DNA from: Argopecten irradians
Taxonomy: Eukaryota > Mollusca > Bivalvia > Pectinida > Pectinidae
DNA: 64,000 nucleotides
Assembly (NCBI RefSeq): GCF_041381155.1
Contig: NC_091144.1
Location: forward strand, 21,027,544-21,091,543
Direction: 5' to 3'
In this document: positions 55,254-64,000 of the stretch, in pieces
Numbering within the stretch: the stretch's first letter is position 1
How the letters are laid out: every line of letters begins with the position of its first letter
Position numbers and translations under genes: made by a program
The notes under the pieces: generated by a model
Told to the model about the DNA's origin: nothing
The model's input: only the letters and a program-made list of their open reading frames with translations
The model's database searches: none

Positions 55254-56245
55254 ACAAGAGGCCCAAAGGGCCTTAACGGTCATCTGCCTACCTTGACAAT
55301 AGTAAAATTAATTATATATGGTGTCACTTTGTCAGGATCATGTCAGGATCATTTTTAATTTCTCTCAACAAATTTTATTTCAAACAAGAGGCCCAAGGGC
55401 CTTAACATATAGGAAATTAATTACATATAGTGTCATGGTAGTCATCTTCGATTTGGGATCAACCAGAAATGTAACAATACTTTGTCGGGACCATGTTAGG
55501 ATCATTTCATGCAAGTTTCAGCCAAATCCCTACGGTAGAACTTGAGAAGAAGTTCAAAATGTGTTTTCAAGATGGCGGCTGTGGCGGCCATCTTGGATTT
55601 CGGATCGACCCGAAAAATAACAACACTTTGTCGGGACCTTGTCAGGATCATTTCATGCAAGTTTCAGCCAAATCCCACTGGTAGAACTTGAGAAGAAGTT
55701 CAAAATGTGTTTTCAAGACGGCGGCTGTGGCGGCCATCTTGGATTTCCGATCGACCCGAAAAATAACAACACTTTGTCGGGACCATGTCAGGATCATTTC
55801 ATGCAAGTTTCAGCCAAATCGCACCGGTAGAACTTGAGAAGAAGTTCAAAATGTGTTTTCAAGATGGCGGCTGTGGCGGCCATCTTGGATTTCCGATCGA
55901 CCCGAAAAATAACAACACTTTGTCGGGACCATGTCAGGATCATTTCATCCAAGTTTCAGCCAAATCGCATCGGTAGAACTTGAGAAGAAGTTCAAAATGT
56001 GTTTTCAAGATGGCGGCTGTGGCGGCCATCTTGGATTTCGGATCGACCAGAAAAATAACAACACTTTGTCGGGACCATGTCAGGATCATTTCATGTAAGT
56101 TTCAGCTAAATCGCACTGGTAGAACTTGAGAAGAAGTTCAAAATGTGAAAAGTTAACGCACGGCGCACGGCGCACGGCGCACGACGACGGACGAAACATG
56201 ACGACTATAGGTCATCCTGACCCTTCGGGTCAGATGACCTAAAAA
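55254..56245 (-). mobile_element. Hairpin-capped tandem-core element 2 (Helentron-like)
   Basis: Reverse orientation. Read on the minus strand it starts TTTTTAGGTCATC with a nested hairpin (TGACCC-GAA-GGGTCA inside AGGTCATC/GATGACCT) and a CGTCCGTCG tract. Five tandem units of exactly 146 bp follow (plus-strand starts 55484, 55630, 55776, 55922, 56068). It ends in the hairpin AGGCCC-TTT-GGGCCT plus CTTGT. A second copy of that terminal hairpin lies at 55384, so the end itself is duplicated. Confidence 0.65.
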
Positions 56246-59200
56246 CAAAAAACATCAATTCCATGTTCAGTCAAACCTCTATATAATTTTTAGACCACCC
56301 ACAGAAAAAAATTGGAATTTATAAAGTTGTCTTTAAAAACTGGTCATGTGATGTGGAAATTGGTCATTGAGAGTCTCCAAGAAAGTGGTCTTATTGGGCA
56401 GGTGGTCTAAGGAGAGAGATGGTCGCTCAGACAGGTTTTACAGTACATGGTGATATGTATTGTTGATAATTATATTCCTCTAAAATAATCAAAACATACA
56501 ACAACCTATTTGCATATGTAATATATTCATATAAATATTATATCAAATATAATATAGTTATATATATAATACAAAAAAATAAGCCTCTAAAAAATAAATT
56601 TTAATTGAAAATAAAGCACATGTAATTCTTAAGTTCTACATTATTATTGTTATTATATAAAACCCCTTAACAAAAACGTGGAAATTAATTGGATCATAAA
56701 TATCACAAAATGAAATTTTCGCTATCATAGCAATATGCCGCGAAATCGCGAAAATATCATCCTTGCAAAAATAACCGACTATACAATATTATCTAGGCAC
56801 GATCTTTTTCATCCAATGTCTCTAAAGTAAAATGTTTTATTTAGGGGAGATACTTTGTTTTTGAATATTATTGCTATCCTATCGTTTACATTAATACAAT
56901 TTCATTTGTTATTTAATGTTTATACAATGTTTGTTGTAAGAATACAGAGATGAAATACAGAGTGTGTGTTATTTCATTGTATGTATACGACACTTAATAA
57001 AACTTCTTGTATCTTTTAAGAGCTCAAATATAAATTCAAATATTTCCCAAATAATTGTACAATTGTGTATAAAACCGACCCTAATTTTTTTTCCACTTTT
57101 CTACGTAAAAAAAATTAAAAGTCTGCATTTCGATCACAGACTCTAGTTCTGGCTATAACTTTAGAGTGATTAATGTAACCATAAACAGACATATTTTTTT
57201 TGCCAGTTGGAGCCCTTGAACATGAATTGATATGTTCACAAATATGTTTAAAATGATTAAAATGTGAAGTATTGAGTACATGAAAAAATGGTGGTTTAAA
57301 ACTTATGGCAAGTATAAATTAAGCAAACAAGGAAAATTGATTAGATTATGCAATCAGTATCCCTCTTGAAGAAAAAAAAACCTGAACTTGTAGATTAAAT
57401 AACAACAAGCAAGTACCCAAGTAAAGACATCAGAAAAAGTTTGCAATCACTTGAAATTCACCCTGGTCTGTCTAATGTACAGGCCAAATAAGTGCACTTT
57501 GGAGTGGTTCTTTATACTAAAGTATACAGATATCTTGATCTTAACAATTCTTAGATCATTCGAAACAAAAATTGACAGTATGTTAAAGTAACTGTGTGTT
57601 AAGTAATGGAATATTGGGAAAAACAAAAGGTCATAGAAGGCCTGTATTGCTCGGTTGGCATTTAGTTATGGTTACCTGAATGACCTACAACTTTAGACCA
57701 AATTTTAGCCAAGGATGTACTAGGTACCAAATTTGTCCAATGATGAAAGCAGTAGTTTATGTAATGATAATGTAAATCATTAGTATACCAGATTTTCAGA
57801 AAACTTATAAAGTATATACATAGGACATGCTCTCCGATATCTTGGGAAGCATATTAGCTCGACAAACCTTTGGACAGCTACAATGATATATCCATAGTAC
57901 TTACATGTATGAACAAGTCAAAATGTGCAGAAGGAAAATTATGAGAATACATTAACAAGTATGTGTCAATCCTATTGCTCCTGTTTCAAAGTTTCTGGAT
58001 TTCAAAGTGGAAAAAAAAAAGAAAAAAAAGAAAATATCAGAAAACAAAAAATGTTAAATGTCCACAATATTACTAATTTTACACAATGGCACAAAAAATT
58101 ACAAATCACATTTGATTAATGATCTATGATGAAATATGGTACATATCTAAACACCAGTCATGGCATTGAGCATTAGTGTAACTTATTTATGATCTACATG
58201 ATTTTGTGACACTTGAAGGTCACTCCTATATAAAGAGTTAATATGGCATGTATTTGTTTTTTAATTATATCATAATTCAAAAACAGAATATACTAGTAAA
58301 ATACGATAAAAATCATAAGTTAAATTCAGAAATCTCATTATGTTATGAAATTCAAACAAACAAATAAACCAATATATATATTCCATATGTACTACTAAAG
58401 CTTTGAAAACGTTGTTAAGGAATGTCTATCCAACAAGGAATGTGTATTTATATATATACAGTATAGTTACAATAACAAAGTCTGTAAAAAATGCCCATCT
58501 CATTCATAACTTCCTTCAAGGTGGTTTCAAGAATAACTACATCTACATTAAAAATATGGCTTCACGGTTTTGACTTACACTTATAAAACTATTTTTGAGA
58601 TTCAAAACAGAAAAATTCATTGTAATTAGGATAACAACTGTAGTTTACAATTTACACCAACATACAAGAATTTCCGGGTAACTACTGTGAAATCATTTAC
58701 CTGTATTTCTGTTTGGCTAAATTTTCGGGTTCTATAAAATTTTACAACTTTGTTAGCACTTAAATTTGTGGAGAAGGCAAAAGTTACCGGATATTTGTAT
58801 ATATATTCATTAAAAAGATAAGTTTTCATGGAGTTGTAAATTCCTTAATTTTAGTCAAAAAATAATATCCATGAAAATTAAACCCCCATGAAAAAAATTA
58901 TTTCACAGTAAGCTCCTCTATTGGTGTAAAGTGTATAATAATTTTACTGTAAATATCCTCCAAATACAGGTATAAAACTTAGTATCAAACTTAGTGGACG
59001 GCTTCATTGTGCATCATTATTTTTATAACAATCATTTTGAAGAAGGATGATAATTAAAAGGCTTATAATCATATAGCACATTTGACCCAATAAGCGCCCC
59101 ATCTCTAAGCACCCCTCGTCCTTTTTGAGGCCTCGATTTCACTTACCTTGAAATAAACACAGAGTGAAAATATGTAAACTGTAGGTTTCTTTATTTGATT

Positions 59201-59480
59201 TCTTTTTCAAATTGATTTATTGCTTCCTTTCTGCAATAATTTCAAGGATAGTTCAAATTTCATTCAATTATGCCCCCCACCCCTTTTTTTCTAGTAGCCT
59301 GGCGGCGCTTATTAGAATGGAATATGATACCTGTACTTAATGAAGCACTCTCATCATAAAAAAAAAAAACTTGTGACAAAGGCATAATTCAATTGTTCTC
59401 ATATATATATTTGATATTATTCCTACACACAGTCACCACACATGTTATTTCCCTCTCACATCTAACATGTTTAAACTATC
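56246..59480 (-). other. Probable 3' UTR and downstream DNA of the HEXD-like gene
   Basis: No second gene is seen downstream of the stop at 59481. A short inverted-repeat element with AATAAGCGCC and GGCGCTTATT ends may occupy about 59090-59320. A minus-strand AATAAA at 53865-53860 is one possible far end, but the true 3' end is not determinable here. Confidence 0.3.
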
Positions 59481-62400
59481 CTAAATCACCCTTCCATCCA
59501 CACCTGATGAGCGAGATTTCCCAAACGTTTCCGATGCTTTTCTCTCGATGTTTGCATCCTCTTTTCTTATTCCTTCTTTCACTGCCCCTATACCAGGTTT
59601 TCCTTCCATCTGTGACATCTTTCTCCTCATTCCTAAAAGATCTTTATTAATCCCTTCATCAACCGTTTCTCTTTCAACTTTCCTTCCCAATTCTGACATT
59701 TTTCTCTCAATGCCTGTACCATCTTTAGTCAACTCTCTATTAACCCCTTCCATGCCTGATTTCCGTTCCATCCCTGTCATTTTTCTCACTCTGTTGGCAC
59801 TATTTCTATTTATCCCTTCATTAACTGTCCCCATACCAAACTTCCCTGCAGTATCTGACATTATTCTACCCATTTCTGTACCGTCTTGATAAAGCCCCTT
59901 ATTAACTGTTCCTTTTTCAACTTTTCCTCCCATCTCTGACATTTTTCTCTCGATGCTGGTACCATCTTTAGTCAACACCCTACTAACTCCTTCCATGCCT
60001 AATTTCTGTGCCATCCCTGTCATTTTTCTCCCCATATCGCTGCTACCTTCATTAATATCTCTATTGAGCCCTTCCATGACCACTTTCCCTCCTATCTCTG
60101 ATGTTTTTCTCCCCAAAACACCTCCATCTTTATTCATTCCTCTATTGGCTCCCTCCATGCCAAGTTTCGCTCCCATTTCTTTCATTTTCCTCTCCACATC
60201 CATGGCATCTTTATTCTTCCCTGCATCAACTTGTCCTATTCCAGGTTGTCCCATACCTGCCAGCATGTTACTATCTCGATTGGGATTCAGAAACTTTGTA
60301 AGCATTTCTTTTTGTTTGCCAGACATATCTCTTTGTTTGGTCTGTTCTAAATTTGCCTGATTAAATCTACTTCTTATCTTCATCATCTGTTGAAGGGGAC
60401 TTAATTTTCGCATGTATGTTTCCTTTTTCATTCCCTGATCTGGTTGTTTTACAACTTCGGTTTTCTGTTTGTCTGAACCATCAACTTTGACCTTTTGACC
60501 TGACACACTGGTATCATACCCGGGACGAGCAGCCCACGTCTTTCTCTTTGAAAATTCTGCAATTTCAGTGATTTCTTGGCTGATTTCCTGTACGGTCTGT
60601 TTGATATTGATTTCAACCCATTCATTAGCTGTCATAGAATCAAAATAAGTACTGATCTCATGCCTCATGAAGCCTGCCATGGCACTTAAACTCACATTCA
60701 ACATCACCAGACTGGCATTGATGCGCTTCAACTCATTAGGATTAAAAAACTGATGTTTGTAGTTAATCTCGCTGGCGAAACTGTTGATGTTTTCCTTGAC
60801 TGCACTGTAAGTCTGAAGTTTCCCCCACAGCGTACGTAGTTTGTAGTAAACAGAAGATCCAGGAAACATACACCCGTCATTATCCCTGTATTTTTTAAGC
60901 AGGTCCAACTTGACAGGTTTTTCACACTGAAGCTGTTTGGATACAAGTCTATGTATGGATTCGTTGAATCCACCAAGCTGCATCACCTTAAGAGAAATAG
61001 CTAGTGATGGGATACCAGCCGGGAGGAGTTCACACAACGTACCAAAGTGACTATACCGCTGACGGCCTGTGATCCCAATCCCCAGAATGTTCACAGCTTG
61101 TTCCTGGTCCCCGGCCCCCGGGCCAATGGCCTCGATCAAACGGATCCAATTCAGGTGATTTTTCAGATGGTATACAGCATCGGTCATCACACGTCCGCTG
61201 CCTGTCGAACCTTTGAATGATGAGGCTACCCACATAAATCTAAATGTTGTCCGATACTTACTCCAGAGGTCACTGGTCAGTGTCTCCGCGGGATTGGTCA
61301 TGGTACTCAACACCATCGGCTGTACATACTGACCTAACTGTGATTGCTGTGGAAATAAAAAAACGTCAAAAAACTGAATTAAGTTTCAGGTAAAGTCATT
61401 TGTTAAATTAGAAGCTTGTTAAAGAGAAATGAATCTATCTAGGTAATTTTCTAATTATTCAGCACCATATTATTTACACTTTAGCCTTACTTTTACCATG
61501 GTTACTTTACATTTATGAGACAGTAACTGCCAGCAGCTTATGACTTCATTATCGTTAAGATAAACTGAGATGACACAAATGTCATACATGAGATGGCTGT
61601 TGAAATTTACATTAAACTCTGATCTTAGATATGATTATACATTACAGCAGAATTTCGATGTCATCTGTGTGGCCAAACATAGATACAATTTAAGCAATGC
61701 ATGGCTCCTATAGTTGGTACTGAAAGATTGATGAATACCAACAGGAGGAAAGAATTACTTATTCTGCCTAAAAATTGGCATTCATCAGCCTATATTTGCC
61801 AACTGAAACCTGCTGTAATAATATTCCTATGTCAATAATTGTTTGAATTGTTTACCTGAAGTTTCTTTGCATCTATGTTGCGTAACAAATCATCCCAGAC
61901 AATTGGCTGTTTGTCCAGCTTCTCCTTTACCATTCGACTAACTTTGAGGATGTGCTCCAGAATAATATCTTCCCTGGTCTTTCCTTTGTTCAAAAGAGAA
62001 GCAGACAAGCCAACGCCAACCTCTGTGACTCCGCCAGCCCCTATATGGATGTAGGAGGATTTGGGGTGTAACTGCATCACCTGTTTTATCATCTCCATCA
62101 GTATAACATATGTAGAATCTAACGCTGGTGTTATGACCAAAGGAGACGAATCCAAGTCACGCATCATTCGGAATTCTTCATGCTTCAGCAGAAACTCGAG
62201 ATGACCGAAAGTTGGAATGAGTGGTATAACATCAAGTTCACTCATCGCAGCATAACCTAGAATTTCTTTGATATCCTCTTCCGTGTAGGAATTTTTTGCA
62301 GCAATACTGACAAATCGGCCTTTATAAGGAAACATATCTTCATATTCAATAATTACACCTGTTGCACCAAATTTTCTAAACAAGGGGAAAAGTTTCTGGA

Positions 62401-62926
62401 GATAAAGTTTATTCGGAGGAGCACCTTTCAGATCAAGGTGAACAAGACGTTTCATGCCATGGAAATAGTCAGAATAGTCACTCATTGGGCCATAGAAACG
62501 CGACTCATTTGTGATTCTCCACACATTTAAACGCTCGTTTTTGGAGGCCTTCCTGGTCATCTCTGTGATTGGGGGAGAATCTGAAAACCCATACATCTTG
62601 TCATTAAAAGAGATACCTGGCACATTGTCTTGAACTGGTTCTTTTCTCTGGGGCTTTAAAGTCTCTGATAACCTGTTTGGATAATTCCTTTGTTGTGTCC
62701 CGTCTAATTTCAAGTCATTGTTAGAAATGAATTTGTTCTGTTTCCATAGTTTTGCATGTTTTGCTGCTTTCAGGTGCTGCTTAGCTTTGAGAGAGTTCGT
62801 GGAGTGGTTATTCGGTGCTATATTCATGAAATAGTAGGACACAACTGCCACAACGATCAGCAGTGCTCCAGCTAAGTACAGTCTGTAGCGAGACACTGTC
62901 CTTCTTGCTATCGTAGGGTCCACCAT
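59481..62926 (-). CDS. HEXD-like: Membrane-anchored hexosaminidase D-like protein (GH20), probably inactive
   Basis: Two coding exons, 62926-61856 and 61346-59481, join in phase 0 (KKLQ to QSQLGQ) and give 978 residues, about twice human HEXD (486). Residues 16-36 form one hydrophobic segment after an Arg-rich start, so it is probably a type II membrane protein with a lumenal body. The GH20 barrel of the HEXD branch spans about 155-600; IIEYEDMFPYKGRF (192-205), PTFGHLEFLLKH (238-249), PIVWDDLLRNID (341-352), FKGSTG and RYSHFGTLCELLPAGIPSLA are recognisable. The usual H-x-G-x-D-E catalytic motif reads HIGAGG (294-299), so the Asp-Glu pair is lost and hydrolysis is unlikely. Residues 733-975 are nine 27-residue repeats. 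An acceptor at 62945-62944, 17 nt before the ATG, implies an upstream noncoding exon. The family is sure; the function is unknown. Confidence 0.88.
59493..60221 (-). repeat. Nine 27-residue coding repeats in the HEXD-like C terminus
   Basis: Nine uninterrupted 81-bp units encode 27 residues each with no length variation. The typical pattern is NKDGT..ERKMSEMGGK..MEGVN. Units 3 and 6, 4 and 7, and 5 and 8 are closest to each other, so the array probably grew by copying an 81-residue (three-unit) block. The segment is charged, without cysteine, rich in Gly, Lys, Met and Glu, and likely disordered or helical. It matches no domain I recognise. Confidence 0.9.
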
Positions 62927-63120
62927 TGTAGTTCTATAGTCAACTGAAAGTAGAAAAGAAAATCTGGTTAATACAGTGTAAATGTAGATTACTAAGCACT
63001 ATCTTTAAGCATTGATGTTACTATTTTTTAACTTCATTGGGGTATGAATGAAATTTTTTGTTTGCAAACTGTGTGAATCCGCTCTCATAAAAGTTTGCAA
63101 ATAAAATTTCATTCTTAACT

Positions 63121-63562
63121 CGATGAAGTTTGGACCTGGGAGCTCTGACCTGAGGGTTTTGACCTAAGAGCTCTGGCCTGAGGGTTTGGACCTGGGAGCT
63201 CTGACCTGAGGGTTTGGACCTGAGAGCGACCTGAGAGCTCTCACCTGAGGGTTTGAACCTGGGAGCTCTCACCTGAGGGTTTGAACCTGGGAGCTCTCAC
63301 CTGAGGGTTTGGACCTGGAAGCTCTGACCTGAGAGTTTGGACCTGAGACCTGAGGGTTTGAACCCGGGAGCTTTGACCTGAGGGTTTGAACCTGGGAGCT
63401 CTGCCCTGAGGGTTTGGACCTGGAAGCTCTGACCTGAGGGTTTGGACCTGAGAGCTCTGACCTGAGGGTTTGAACCCGGGAACTCTGACCTGAGGGTTTG
63501 GACCTAGGAGCTCTGACCTGAGGGTTTGAACCTGGGAGCTCTGGCCTGAGGATTTAAACACT
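63121..63562 (-). repeat. 28-bp minisatellite upstream of the HEXD-like gene
   Basis: About 15 units of GAGGGTTTGAACCTGGGAGC followed by TCTGACCT, period 28 with some shortened units. It lies about 180 bp upstream of the first coding exon, probably in the 5' intron. The minus-strand frame reading RAPRFKPSGQSS repeats is the repeat itself and not a gene. Confidence 0.9.
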
Positions 63563-64000
63563 GAAGCTCTGAACTTTTGCTGGAAGCTACACTAAGAGTC
63601 ATCTGAGTTATTAATCCAGTCATGCTACTGATACCCAGCTTTATAAAGAGGATATGCCTGGGGGAAGGTTGGTGTGACAAACAGAACATATCTGCCAATT
63701 ACTCACATCTGCTTAATCAACTTAATTGGTGGCAATTTGATAACATATATATATGAGGTCAACACAATTTGATGGATATGGAAACATGAGAGTTATCAAC
63801 TATTCCAATAGTCTCTGGTATCCATGTATGTTACTAAAAGCACACATAATTACTCAATATTAGTATTTCTGTTTTTACACACCTATAATCACACAATGGA
63901 TTCAGCAATTACCAGCGACCTCCTCTGTAATGTCTTTCTTAGGATACCAAATTTCTAAATGATCACATGAATATCTAAGACAATTTTTATGTGTCCCAGA
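63563..64000. other. Noncoding end of window
   Basis: Probable 5' intron or upstream region of the HEXD-like gene. No exon is supported; the noncoding first exon implied by the acceptor at 62945 may lie here or beyond the window. Confidence 0.4.

Noticed and set aside
55493..55976. Three overlapping 63-codon frames with FKMCFQDGGCGGHLGF
   Set aside because: These are the 146-bp units of a mobile element; the period is not a multiple of three, so each copy lies in a different frame.
59548..60360. Plus-strand Pro/Ser/Phe-rich frames
   Set aside because: Antisense shadow of the 27-residue repeats of the HEXD-like gene.
63021..63561. Minus-strand frames with RAPRFKPSGQSS repeats
   Set aside because: Read-through of a 28-bp minisatellite; the frame shifts between units.

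Overview
The window is animal nuclear DNA: AT-rich, intron-rich, with GT-AG splice sites, long introns, tRNA-derived SINEs, miniature inverted-repeat elements and minisatellites. The repeat style (145-160 bp tandem cores between hairpin ends, a metazoan tRNA-SINE core) and the divergence of the proteins from vertebrate orthologues suggest a lophotrochozoan, most likely a bivalve mollusc. The species cannot be named from the sequence alone.

Three protein-coding genes can be rebuilt exon by exon. (1) A type II phosphatidylinositol 4-kinase (PI4K2) on the minus strand, 20753 to 4209. Eight shared exons are fed by two alternative first coding exons, at 20.7 kb and 11.5 kb. (2) TCERG1 (CA150), a transcription elongation and splicing regulator, on the plus strand, 21128 to 41279. 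It has 21 coding exons, three WW domains and six FF domains. Its last exon, with flanking intron and 3' UTR, is duplicated 1.3 kb downstream. (3) A membrane-anchored hexosaminidase D-like protein (GH20) on the minus strand, 62926 to 59481, in two coding exons. The catalytic Asp-Glu pair is replaced by Gly-Gly, and the C terminus carries nine tandem 27-residue repeats.

PI4K2 and TCERG1 are head to head. Their start codons are about 375 bp apart, and the gap holds a perfect CRE palindrome and a 14-bp palindrome, so a shared bidirectional promoter is likely. The hexosaminidase-like gene lies apart, beyond about 10 kb of repeats. The three genes share no obvious pathway: PI4P synthesis on Golgi and endosomal membranes, nuclear mRNA production, and a secretory-pathway membrane glycosidase-fold protein.

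The rest is repeats. Introns carry several TTAA-flanked inverted-repeat families, a hAT-like element, a TA-flanked 1.28-kb element with 124-bp inverted ends and a transposase-like N-terminal fragment, tRNA SINEs and a LINE remnant. The 45-57 kb interval holds three elements of common design (5' hairpin, tandem core, 3' hairpin ending CTTGT), a 2.2-kb 33-bp satellite between inverted SINEs, and other minisatellites.

All gene models are read by eye from frame continuity, splice signals and remembered family motifs. UTR ends, isoform use and element names are inferences.
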